In this document: piece after piece, positions 12,301-25,242 of the stretch
How the letters are laid out: every line of letters starts with the position of its first letter
Position numbering within the stretch: the first letter of the stretch is position 1
Assembly: GCF_028389875.1 (NCBI RefSeq)
Contig: NC_084702.1
Location: forward strand, 67,491,582-67,555,581
Reading direction: 5' to 3'
Length of the DNA: 64,000 nt
Origin: Rhea pennata
Lineage: Eukaryota; Chordata; Aves; Rheiformes; Rheidae
Notes under the pieces: generated by a model
Databases searched by the model: none
Told to the model about the DNA's origin: nothing
Seen by the model: only the letters and a program-made list of their open reading frames with translations
Made by a program: the position numbers and the translations under genes

Positions 12301-15300
12301 TAAAGCAACTAAAAATTGTGACTGGCCTGAGTTTCTGTTTAGAGTTATTGGCAGGGAAGAAGAAAATGGGTTGGGGTCATCAAAGGTCATTTTCTAAACC
12401 ATTGTGGTAAACTTACATCCCCATTTAAATTTGTATTTGATGTTTTGGGCAGTGTTAATTTATCTTGCATGCTGACATAACCAACCTTAAGAATGTGGGA
12501 AAGGCTTGTCCTCCAACTTTTTATCTGCTTTTGATGGTAAGGGCAATTGTACTAGGTCAGTCTAGCCTTGTATCTGTCTCTGACAGTGGCTGATAGTTGA
12601 TGCGTAGGAGAGAGCAGAACAACAGGACAGGCATGGTCATACTGCCATGGAGCATTCCCCAGCCTCCCACCAATTTACGGCTCAGTTTCTGGTGTCTATT
12701 TATGTATTTATTTTAAAGTAATATGTAAACTTTCAGTGTTTTAGAGCAAGTTCTTACACGGTTTAACTTTACACTCTGGAATAATTTCTCTATCTTGTGG
12801 TAATGATAGAAGTTTTGTTGGACATTGTAGTCTCAGCTTGGTTTTATTCATCAGTGTGCAATAGCTACACATGTATCTAACACTGTAGAAAGATGAAGCT
12901 TCAAGTGCTTCATGGGGAAAATAAGTAATGAAATATAGAATGTGTACACTAACAATGATTGCTAACATTCTTGGCATTAACCATCGGTTTCCTTATACTT
13001 GAGGACCTAATTTCAAGTGTTTTATAAACTTAAATTTTCATTTATATTAATTACTTTCATCTGTTCAAGAGACCAAACTGAAGATCGAAGCAAATACTCA
13101 TTCTCTGTGAGCAGCCATGTTACTTAGAGCAGTAGCTTTAGAAACCTGTCTTAGTACCATGCTTAATCTGTTAGAATGTACTTTCATAATCCATATTTGA
13201 GGAAACTGATTGGAGGACAGTAGTTTGTATACAACTGTAAAGCAATATTTAAATGTTAGTGTTACTTATTTACCAAAAAACAATCAGTAATTAATTTTCG
13301 TCATTATTGTGATAGTGATATCTTTTGGAATTGTCCTTCAGTTTTTTTCTTATTATTTTGAAAGTAAGATTTTAAGCTTGTATTTTAAGCTTGTCTCTAG
13401 TAATCCAAAATCCTGTGCGCAACCTTCAGCTCTTCTACGTGGTTCTAGTTTAGTAGCAGTACTGTAGCGTTTCTACAGTAAATTTCTACAGACTACTGTA
13501 AAACTTGTTTTTTGGGGTTTTAACTGTAAATTAAGGTTGTCTACAAATTTTTTTTTATACGAGATTGCTTACTGGAAATAATTAATGTAAGTCCAAGGAT
13601 AAGAATGTAAGCCTGGAATGGCTTCTCTACACATACAACATCAGTGTCTTGGTTAGAAATAATACTATAAGAAAGGAATTTTGGAAGTGTCCCTTGCTTA
13701 ACTGTTTCTGACCACTTTGTGGTGTCCACAGTGTCAGAATGTTTTTCATGTGACCTTTAGCTGCACCTGGAGATGATGATGATGATGATGATGATTAAAT
13801 CTGTCATTTAATTTACAGTTTCTTAAGCACATTTGCAAAAGAGAAATCCATACGGGTAGAATGGGCTTTAAAACTTTACTTCTATGGTTTCTTACAGAAT
13901 ATGTAAGCCTATATGTACAAAATTAAATATGAAGGGTCAGATGTATAACTGTAATCCTGTAACAAGACTTTTTCTTCAACTCTAAGGTTTCTAGTATTTC
14001 CTGGATCCTGCTTTGGATGTGCTGTCTCTTGTACTGCTTTCAAGTTAGTAGACCCTGTTATAAATGTGAAGGTTAACTTCTACCTGACTGATGTAGAAAG
14101 AACAGTTCCTTTACTCTTTGCTGACTGCCGTGAAAGTAGGCACACTTTTTCCATATTATTGAACTGCTTTCATTTATTCATAGCTTTCTTAAGCAGAAAG
14201 AGTGAAAATAACCTCGGTTCTTTACTTCTGTTTTCTTTCTCTTTTTACTAACTTGGGTTACTGGAATTTCTCAGTTGCTGTGTTCAGCATACACTGCTTA
14301 ATGTATGATTTACCTTTGAAAGATACAGGAATCAACCTAAATAAGTCTATGCTTACATTCTGCAGAAATCACTGTGTCTGGTCACCCGTGCCCTTTGAGG
14401 GGATGTTCTCAGTTGTAAAGCTTAAGATGTGTAATGCATTGTATTCTTTTTTTATCTGAAATCTGTAAGAGCTATTTTATTTGGCAAATACTAGGCATCA
14501 GGCTATACTGGCTGAAAGGATATTGCACATTACTGATTCAACTGTGTAGCAACAGTTTTAACACTGATAGAGGATGTCTGTATAGTATTCTATACATTTT
14601 GCAGCATAATAGTAGCTATGTGAATGTTTGAGATAATTTTTTCTGGGTAGTGTTTATACCTATAAATTGAGACAGACCTTCAGTCTAAATGTATATTACT
14701 GTGTTTTTGGAAGTCATAGGCTGCATGTAAACTATTGCAATGTGGAGTTTGGTCCTTCATGTGTCATTATTAAATAATTCATGAGTGATTTGTCATGCAG
14801 TTTTCTATGTAGTTTTCTCGTATTGTTCTCAGAACATAGAAACTGCATAGAAAAAAACTAAATGTTCAGTTAGATGTAAATTTAGAGTACTTTATGTTGC
14901 TAAAGAGATACATAATTGTCCTTCAGTGTTTTTTTTTTTTTTTTTAAACAGATTAATAATGGAATGATATGCCTTTTCATCAGTGTTTTGTTTCATTGTT
15001 TAAGGTTCTGATTTTTTTTTTTAAAAAAAAGGTGTTTTAGCAGACTGATTACCTGTCATCTAGGCTTACATTGACACCTTTAAGTATCTGACTTCTAATG
15101 CTTTATTGTTTTTAAAAACTGATAACTTGTGACTGTTTCAGTGGAAATGGAGAATGCTACATCAACATTCCTGGTTGATACTTGTTTCACTAGACTTCCT
15201 TCCTTTTGGTAGCATGTAGTTTAACAAGCCACTGAAAAGTACCTGCACAGCACTTACACTTAACAGAGATTTTTGAAGTCTAAATGTATGTAGTGAGCTA

Positions 15301-18300
15301 ACCAGAACCATCCATTTATATTGTGATTCTTTCCTTCAGTAAAAGGAAGATGTCTCTTTTGATGTTCTTAGTTATTAAATGCTTAACTATAATGAGGTAA
15401 GAGTTACTTCTTTAAGGGAAATCTTTAGGTGAATTTGGCTTTTTTTTATCTCACTTTTTGGTATTATGATTCTAGTAGGTGTGACAGCAGCTGCAAGTAC
15501 ACGCTCTCGCTTACTGTATGTACATTGGTTCCTGTATTCAGCTGCTGTCCTAGCATCTAGGAACTGATATGTGTAAAACTATATGCTCCTCAGTTTGACT
15601 CGTTATGCTTGACTTCAGAGTTACTGAATTATTTGTGTGTTAAAGCCTACTGTTCTTCCTGTTTGCTTTTTATTAACATGTGCATAACAGGATAGTGAAT
15701 TGGCATGCTGCGATCCGACTGAGCGTGGTCAAACAATGGTGCTAAATCTGTCAGGGGAAAGGAGGAGTCAGTCACGCTAACGCAGTGATTGCTGGTCGTG
15801 GTTCATCCCTGCATTAAATGGAGTGCTAGCTGTTTTGTGTAGCTGGAGCTCTGCGGTGATATTTCTGCCTCTCTGGAGAATGGGATCTGTCAGAACAGAT
15901 CACAATTCTCACTGGGGAAAAACAATATCACAGTCCTGAAGGGGTGAAAAAAATGAGTCAGGCCTGACAGGTCATGCAAGTATGTGTAGGTTTTTCTATT
16001 TGTTTTTTAAGACAACAAAAACGAAACAGCTTTGAAGATTTTTAATGTGCATGCATCTATGAGTTACTTCAAGGCTAAGAGAATCTCTGAATTCTAGAGA
16101 CTAGTGCTTTAAGCCATTTTTAACCCATTTCACTGAGAAAAATAAATAAATACAATGCTTTGGCAGTGCTAAAGATTATCATTAGATAACATTAGCAAAC
16201 TGTTGTAGACCAAGGACTCTGGTGTAATATGAATGCACGGACCAAAGATACGTGCTACTCAAGGTGCTTGCTGTCCATGAAGAAAGGCAGATGTACAGAA
16301 AGTGAGATGTGATGGTCAGCAAGTTTAGACTGTTGTTGCAGAACCAGAGTGGGCCAACTTGAAATTTTTATATATGTCAATAAAAATCATTAGATGACAT
16401 TTGAGTCAGAGCAACCATGTGGTAATATTAATAGGGGCATCTTGCCAGATGTAAAAGTAGAGGTACATAAGATGTCTTTTATTTAATGCTTCTCTTCTGC
16501 AGAAAAGGGCATGTTCTGCTTCCACTAGCCTGCCTGTGAGCTTCTTGCTGCAGAGATGCGTGTGCTGATTCTTGTACGACTCTGTAGTAATCCAATTTGG
16601 TTTACTAATCCAACAGAAGACCAACACAGCCAGAACGATTAAAAACCTGTCTGCTGAGTTAGCAGGCAGCACTATTTTAATGTGAAGTTGATAGGTGCCA
16701 GAATAATGTAAAGGGTGAGGTATCTCATACAGTGGGATAGGGCAGAAAGAAAGTGAAGGAGTCATGCGCTTTGTGGGAAGAAAGCTGTAAGGTCAGCTCA
16801 GTCATTTTGCACAACTGCACCCTCAGAAGCGCCATGGGAAAAATGTGAAGATGCTTGGTGGTTGTTATGGGCTGATCGAGGTGAGTCAGCATCGCAATAA
16901 TAAATGAGGTAAATCAGGAAAGAATAAGCTCTTAAGGGCTCTTAAGTTTATGATGAATAGCTTCTCTTCTCTTATTTTTTTTTTCCCAGATAGAAAAGCA
17001 AGAAATACTGGAAGGGTGCAGAATAAGAGCTAGTATATGATCAGAGAGCTAAGAAATCTCTGCATCGACAGTCTGAACTGAGGTCATTCCCCCCTCCCAA
17101 AAAAAAAAAAAAGTATTTGGGAACAGCAAGATGAGATGTTTAGCTTGACAGTGAAAAGTTAAGATGACTATACTACCACTTTTGGAGGTTGAATCTTTCA
17201 GATTATGCAGCATGTATTTTTCATTTCTGAGTTAACCTTTGTTCTTCAATGCTGTTATATAAGATTTTGAGGCAGGAAGATGTGCAGTGCTGGATCTGAT
17301 TTTTGGTTAAGCGGAAACCATGTTAGTTAATAGAATCCATAATGTATTTAGTCTGTTCACAAGCACATCTTAATTTAAAGGACAAAATTCCAGAGAATAT
17401 TTCTCCATTTGTGAAGTCACATTATTTATTTATTTATTTATTTTACATCTGCATCTCATAAAATTTATGCCTGCCTCCCGTCCCTCTTGGCTTTATTTTT
17501 AATAATAATGAGTCATGATAGAGTAATTGAGTAAATTTTCTACTTTTGTAATATTTGGTGCATCTCCAGAAGAGGAAAATAAAGATAGTCTTCTGTTGAA
17601 CTCAATATGTCACAATTCTTTTGATATCTTTTTTTTGCAAGAGATTTGAAGATTCTTCTCAGTTCAAATCTTGTTTCAAACTTGAAAAGGATAAAAGCCT
17701 TCTATAAGCTTAGTTCTTTATGAACTAGTGTACTATTAGAGGCTTGCCATTTCTCTACCATCTTGGTATTTTTCTGCAGTACTTGTACTGTTGATATTAT
17801 CAAACTTGTGAGCCAGATAACTTGCTTTGTTTATGTTATCAATTTGATAGTGGAAATGATTGCTTTGTTCTCAGTTTTCTGGTTGTATCTTATACTGGAG
17901 TCCCCATTCTGCTTCAAATTACTTTTTTGGCAGTGAACCTTTTGGGAAACACCCTGCTGTTCTGCTAGATGCTACAAATTTTTTTCCTCAAACCTTTCTA
18001 TCTCCCTAGAAATGACAATTTTTCTCAGCAGAAAGAGACCAATGTTGCTGTAAGTGCAGTTTTTGATAGGCTTTTATAATAAGGTGATTCTAGTGCATAT
18101 TTTAATTAGGCAGCCTTGTTAGAAAGGTATACTATTGCAACAGACTTAAAGTGGTAAGTGACAAAATCTTCATATCCCAGTTTCTTTAAATCCAAATTGG
18201 TTGCCTTTCTGCACAGTGTGCTTTAGTTCGTTCCAGGTTTCTGCCAGTGATATCACTGAAGGGAAATATTGATTGTCTGTGATGTACAGGAGATTGTCTA

Positions 18301-21300
18301 GGTAGTCTCGTGGTCGTTCCTGTCCATAATACCGAGTTTCCCTTGAGTAGGGATTTATCTTGGATGTGTGTAACCATTTGCACTTTCGAGATTGGAACTT
18401 TGTAAGCTTATTTCTGATCATTTCAGAAAATTATTGTTCCTGCTAATTCTCCAAAGAATTGAAGGAGAATATTCTAGAGAGCTGGAGACTACTAATATCC
18501 GATCTTTATTGTGATATAAATGTGGATATGTTACAAGTCCAAAAGTTCTGAGAGCCAGGAAAATTCCCACCCGTACCACACACACAACAGGCTCAAGAGT
18601 AGAAATCTGCCAAACTGTATTTTCACAGAAACCAAATTATCAGGAAGTTATCTTCCTCTTTTATTATGTTCTCTTGAAATTAGAGGTTATGGTATAAATT
18701 GTTCATAGTGCCATAACTGCCCTAGCATACTTGTCTTCAGTGTTTCTCCGGATGGCTTATGTTACTGGAAACCTTTAAAGCTGAGATAAGCTCAGGAAAA
18801 TACACTATACAGAGGAATCCTAAACATGATCTAGTAGTAAAATCTTCATTGTCTCACTTTAATTGTCTCTAATTTCTGTGATCCTATGAAAGATCATTTT
18901 TTGTTGCAGAGTCCAAGTAGATGCATGCAATTTTTTCAATTTAAATACAAAGCTTATTGGATATTTGCTTTAACTATATGATGTTCTAAAATGCAAGGTA
19001 GCTCCATCAATAGTTGTGGTTGTTGCTAACAGTTGATGATGCTTATTGCTGGGATTAAGGTTTGTGGAAGAGGATACTTTATATCAAGCTGGTTATGACT
19101 GAGATTCATGCCCATATTAGGAGCCCACATTGTGAATATCTGTATGTATGCTATAAGCAGTGTAGTCAGTACAATTGATTGAGCTAACCCTTGTGTAGAC
19201 ACATTGTAACTAGTCAGGGTAATCTCTGTATGCTTCACTGGCTGATAGACAAGATCTCCATCAACAACAGCAGGACATGAGACATCTAGGACTGATTTAC
19301 ACATCTTAATTCAGGTGCCTACATGTAGGTGTCTGAATTTCTAAATATATACTGCCTTGTGTGCCTGATGGCAGAGTAAGTGTGGGCTCTTGTTTTTCCA
19401 AATACATTCTGGGTGTATCCTGGTAAGATATGTTATGTCTGATTTTTTCCAAATTTTTGCTCTTTAAGCTTTTAAACCACAAAAGATGCTAACATACTCA
19501 GGTTGGTTGGTAGAGAGGTAGCAAGAAGTTTCATCCTTAACATTTCTGCAAATTCTGGTTTCCCTCTGGTATTCTTTCAGGGTGAGCAGGAAAGTAAAAG
19601 GCCCCTGCATCTTCCACTGTAGCTGTTCATACTGCAATAGGAAGCCAAGTGTTTTTACTATAAATTAGTATAGGACACCAGTATAGGCAAAAGCTTTCTT
19701 TCTGCCACTTTTCAGATGGTTAGTGACCCCAGTGTTTTTCAAAGATTTTGTTTTATGTACAATTCTTTTTTCTTGTTTGAATAATGTAATACTTCTCAAT
19801 TGTTCATGTTTCCACCCTGGTCTTGGTATTTCATACGTTTAAAACTGCAGTGTTATTGGTGGGGTTGACAAACTGCCTGCCCCAGAATAAAGTATCCAAT
19901 CCAAGACTGCACAAGAATCCTGCAGTCAAACAGCTTACTTTGGAGGCCGTTCTACCACAATATGACCACGCACAGAAATTATTGTAGTTCCCGTTAGAGT
20001 AGTTGTGTGTGCATCTCTCCGTGCCAAGTCCTGCTCTGCACTGCGCACTCCCACTTGTCAGCCTGTACTCCCAGCCTCGTTCCCGGAGGCAGGACAATGC
20101 TCTCTTTTCCTCGTGTTTGGCAGTGCTCTTCAATTTTCCAGCAAAGCGTCAGGTCATCAATGGCAATCTGAATCTTGGTTTTTGTTAGGATGGTGGACCC
20201 TGAGGAAGAAAGGGGGAGGAGAGGAAGTAGTTCTCACCTTGTAGTTTGCTTCCTGTATTGCTGGCAAGTCCCTGCGCTGTAGTTAAGTTTAGTGTGACTG
20301 TGGACACAGGTTAATGTGGAGAGCAGAAGAGTCTTGCCTTCTCCAAATCCCATTGACCCTTCATTTGAAAAAGAATCACAATTGTGTGGTATGGTAGAAA
20401 CATGTAACATCTTTTTACTTTATGTTTTGAGGAGGGAGTATTTTGCCTTTAAGTTACAGGGGGATTACAGATAAAGCTGTTCAGATATACTGGGATTGGA
20501 GTTTCAATCACTAAATAGGTATCTAAGATGTTGATTAAAATCTATTTTAAAAATAGCAGTCTCTCCTTCATGAGCTTTAGCATTTATTCTAGACGTATAC
20601 CTGGTTTTGATTTTGGACATAAATCAAATTGCTACTCTTTGAACAAAAATGGTCTGCATCCTCAACTGAATATAACTATTTTTAATTTTTAAAATGTCTA
20701 CCAGGAAAATACGTATTTTGTTTAGGAAAAATGGATGTTGAATAAATGTTTAGATTTTTGTTTTCTAATTGCATCTGCTAATAACCTGTTCTTTTTTTTT
20801 TTTTTTTTTTTTTTTTGCAGAACCCTGTGATAATATGAGAGAGATTCTCCAAAATGTGGCCAAATTACAAGGTGTTTCAAATATGAGAAAACTAGGTCAC
20901 TTGAATAATTTTACTAAGGTAAGAACTCAGATAGTGTCATTGGGCATGTAATGATATGGTCTAAAATTTTATTTGTACTCTATCAGGCATTGGCCAGAAG
21001 CTTCATGAAATGGTTTAGTAGCATGAAGGAGTATAAAGAATCTAGATGAGAAAGGAAAGAAACAAAACAGTATAAGTAAACATATGAATGCAGGATTATG
21101 CTGAAATTTGTGCATCTTCTACTGGCTGATCTTTTACCATACTCTGGTACTTAGTCTTAATCAAATTCCAGTTCATGGGTTAGGTTGCACAAATAGAGCT
21201 AAACGAGTGGTTCTTTCTCCACAGAACTGAATCAAAGATTTGAAATGCCAGGCTGTCTGGATATAAGCTGATGAAGTGCAGTGAAAGGACTGTACTGATG

Positions 21301-24300
21301 AGCGTGACATGCAGTGATTGGGCACTTGCACTGCTGAAGTCAACTTTCACTCACTGTAGGTTTCATAGTGAAAGGGGTTTAAAGGGGTCATTCTAAAAAT
21401 GACCTGTGTTGCAATTTTTTTTGAGGTGCTTTTTCCAGATCTAAGCTTCCAAATCAGGGAGGTGTAAAGGGTATTTGCTTAGAAGTATGACAGATATGTT
21501 GGAGGCTAACATTGTAAATTGAAAAGAGGCAAGATTAATAACTTACTACAGAATGAGGGATGATAGGTTTTAGAAGGAAACAACAGAAGGCCTTCAGAGT
21601 GAGAGCAGCTACCATTTTTTTGGTAGATGAGGAACTGATGGAGAGGATCAAAGAGAACTGATGGCATGTGAATAGTGAGTTAAGAAAAGGATGCCTCTTT
21701 GAAGCACTCTGATTTTGGTTGGACTGCTATTCCATTTGTCGAGGCAAGGGAAAATGAATTGTAAGTGAGCTAGGTGAAATTGGAGCTTCAGGGATGTATA
21801 GGCTGATGAAAAGATCATCTCTAAATAATAACACAGAAGGAGCTAGTTAATTGTACACATTTCTGCTGGAGAGCCACAGGTAGAAGTCTGTGTCTAAAGA
21901 TAAAACCCAAGTTTCAGTGACAAATAGCATGTATCCTGTAATCAGCAGTAATCAAGAAAGAAGACAGTGGTGGAGAACTTGGGGAAAGTAAGGTTTCTGT
22001 TGTTGCTGTAGATAAACTGGTAAGACCTTGAATAAGGTAACCAGGAAGCTGTGTGGAAGTGTGTGTGTGTTTTTAAGAATCTGGAGTGAAAAAGAATGAA
22101 TGCTCAAGGACAGATTTGGGGACCTAGTTGATATGAGAAGGATAAATGTGTGTCATAAACTTTGTAGTTGGTGTGCTTCTTGGCTGTTTAAAGCACTCCC
22201 TGCAAGACTCAGCACGCTTCATCACCTGTGTATGAAATTCAACTGGTAGGAGAAACTGAGAACAGAATTACTAGAAATAAGTTCACTTGCTATCTGCAGT
22301 GCATTAGTAATCAATTCATAAATGCTCCGTTTTGTGGTCTCGTTTAGTATGTGTGTATGTGTATAGACTCACGGAGCAACTGAACATACCGAAATGTTTT
22401 GGGACATTACATTATTGCAGCTGACAGTCTGCTTATGTTAGAATGAACCACTGTCCGACAAAATGCTGCTGTAATTACTGAGATCCCAGATTTTATTTCA
22501 AGAAAGCATTTTATTCTGCTAGAGAAGGCTGTTGTAGCTTTATTTCCTCTTTGTGCTGACCTGAAAACTTAGGAATGTAAGTGTCTCCAGGTTCTCCTGT
22601 TGATTTAAAGTTAGAGCGCTGGATTAGGTTTGTAGATATGTGACTCACAGGAAAGAGCTAATATTTGAAACTATGAATCTTAAAACACTTGCTTTTCATA
22701 TTAAAAATTTTCAGGTAGCTATAAAATGGATAAATTAGCAAATATGCATAATTTATGCTTCATTTTTTAAAAAGTTAACTTTGAAAAATTAAATAATTTC
22801 ATAATTAAATATTTGAAGAATTTGTCATCCTTCTTTATCATAGTGTTAAAATGGGAAAAGAATTATAAAAATATTCTTAGTGTTTTTGTCTGCCAAGAAA
22901 GGACAAATTTGTGGAAGGGAAAACTTGCAAAACTAAATGTAAACCTAGAAGACAGGTTCTTGTTTGTAACCTGCTTTTGATCCTGAATCAAAACCCTGTA
23001 TAACTGAATCATCTCATTCAGTTTGATGTTTAGTGCTTGTTCTTATATTGGTCTCCTTGGAATATGGTCTTAGAAATGTAAGCTTGTACATTTGGCCACA
23101 TTTGTGAAAATTGTTCCTATTTTTGTTTGAATTTTAAATGCAGCTATGAAAATATAATAATAGTTGCAAAATGTATTGCCTTGTCTCCTTGTGGTTGGAA
23201 CAGTTCTGTGTTTTTAATTCCAGTGGTTAAGAGTGAAAGCCTGGAGCTTGAGGAAGATGGTTTTATTTCCTTTTTGCGCTCCAGTCCTCTACCATGTATT
23301 GACATAATCTCTGTTCCTTCTTAGTGAAATAAGAGCAGGAAAACAGTGGAGTTCTGTGACATTTGATGAAGGCTGAGGAATGTTGTATCTTTCCTTGGAA
23401 TTACAATGGTGGTGACAAATTTGATTTGTCCTTAGTTTTTTTTGCATTTTATGATCCATGCGAAAGGCTACTGTTTATCTAGGGCATTTATCCCATGGAT
23501 AGGGAAGGTACCTTTAAAATCTATTTACAGCATATTTCTGATAAAATAATACAGAAAATCTGTAAAATTAGCTTTCCTGCTAGGAATGTTGTTACGCTAA
23601 AAATAAAAGATATGAAAAGTCAGTATCAATTATAAGCAGTTGCTCCCTACATCCAAATTTTGCTCCCTAAAGAATAGGCAACTCATACATTTGAATCACA
23701 GAACAATTGAGGTTGGAAAGGCCTTTAGAGGAGATCTAGTCCAACCCCCTTGCTCAAGTAGGGTCACCTAAAGCATGTTGCCCAGGATGCTGTCTCTACA
23801 GCTTTTGAGTATTTTCAAGGACAGAGACTCTTCAACCTATTAGGGCAACCTGATCAGTGCTCTGTCATCCTCACAGTCAAAAACTCTTTTCCTTGAATTC
23901 AGATGGAACATCCTATGTTTCAGTTTGTGGTTGACATATGATAGATGCTGTAGTCCTTCAGTCGTCTTCGTGACCCTTTGTTGGACTTGCTTTAGGAGCT
24001 CTATATCCCTCTTACACTAAGGAACCCAGAACTGGACATGGTATTCCAGGTGTAGCCTCACCAGAGCCCCAGTACTCACCTACCAGGACTTGAGTAGAGA
24101 GGAAGGATCACCTCTCTTGACCTGCTGGCAACACTCTTCCTAATGCAGCCTGAGATAACATTGGTCACCTTGGCCACAAGGGCTCATCGCTGGCTCATTG
24201 TCAACTTGTTGTCCACCAGGACTCTGAAATCTTTCTCTGCAGAGCTGCTTCTCACCTGGTCAGCCCCCAGCCTGTACTGGTACATGGGTTAATCCTTTCC

Positions 24301-25197
24301 AGGTGCAGGGCTTTATGCTTCCATTTGTTGAACTTCATGAGGTTCCTGTCTGCCCATCTCTTCAGCCTGTTGAAGTCTCCCTGAATGGCAGCAGTCACTG
24401 CTCCCAGATGGGTATCATCAGTAAACTTGCACTTGAAGGTGCACTATGTACCATCATTCCGGTCACTGATGACTAAGTTGAACAGGACTGGACCCAGTGT
24501 TGACCCATGGGGTACATCACTAGTTACTGGCCTCCAACTGGACTTTATGCCACTGATCACAACCCTCTGAATTTGGCCATTCAGCAACTTTTCAGTCCAT
24601 CTCACTGTCTGTTCATCTAACCCATACTTCCTGAGCTTGCCTATGAGGATGTTATGGGAGACAGTGTTGAAAGCCTTGGTGGAATCAAGGTAGACAACAT
24701 TCGCTACTCTCCCCTCATCTACCCAGGCAGCTGTTCCAATGTGGAAGGCTATCGGGTTAAGATGATCTCCCCTTTGTGAATCATAATGACCACTCCTGAT
24801 CACTTTCTTGTCCTTCATGTACTTAGAAATGGTATTCAAGATGAGCTGCTCTGTCAGCTTTCCAGGGATGAAGGTGAGGCTGACTGGCCCGTAGTTCCCT
24901 GGGTCTTTTTTGCCCTTTGTCAAGATTGGAGTGACATTACTTTCTTAAATGGATGAACACTTGGATGAAATAGTGTTCTGCTGCTTTGGTCAGAGTTAAC
25001 AAAATGTTTGTATTCATGTGGAAACAAGTTACATAAATCACTATGGACTTTTTTGACAGAACTCATGGTAGACATCAAATTTCTTACTAATTCCAGTACA
25101 TCTGAGGTATGTTAGGTTCAAATTTTCTTTTTTTCCTTGAAAGAAGACTAGATTTTTAATGTGTTTTCCTTATATAGGACAAGGGAAGTAAGCATCC

Positions 25198-25242
<45 letters not shown>

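Larger units (their letters stand above)
3613..20820 (+). other. Intron 2 (17.2 kb)
   Basis: The first 350 bases belong to the CpG island. The rest is AT-rich and stop-rich, with no recognised gene. It contains homopolymer and simple repeats, an ancient interspersed repeat fragment near 12.6 kb, a hairpin at 14.8 kb and a CpG-enriched block at 15.7-16.0 kb, all listed separately. Large first introns of this kind often carry enhancers; only motif-level hints are visible here. Confidence 0.8.

Noticed and set aside
16406..16765. 119-codon minus-strand frame in intron 2
   Set aside because: No similarity recognised and no splice or promoter context; treated as chance.
19830..20240. Slightly GC-rich block with open frames on both strands in intron 2, as possible LTR remnant
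   Set aside because: No LTR boundary, polyadenylation signal arrangement or recognised family could be supported.
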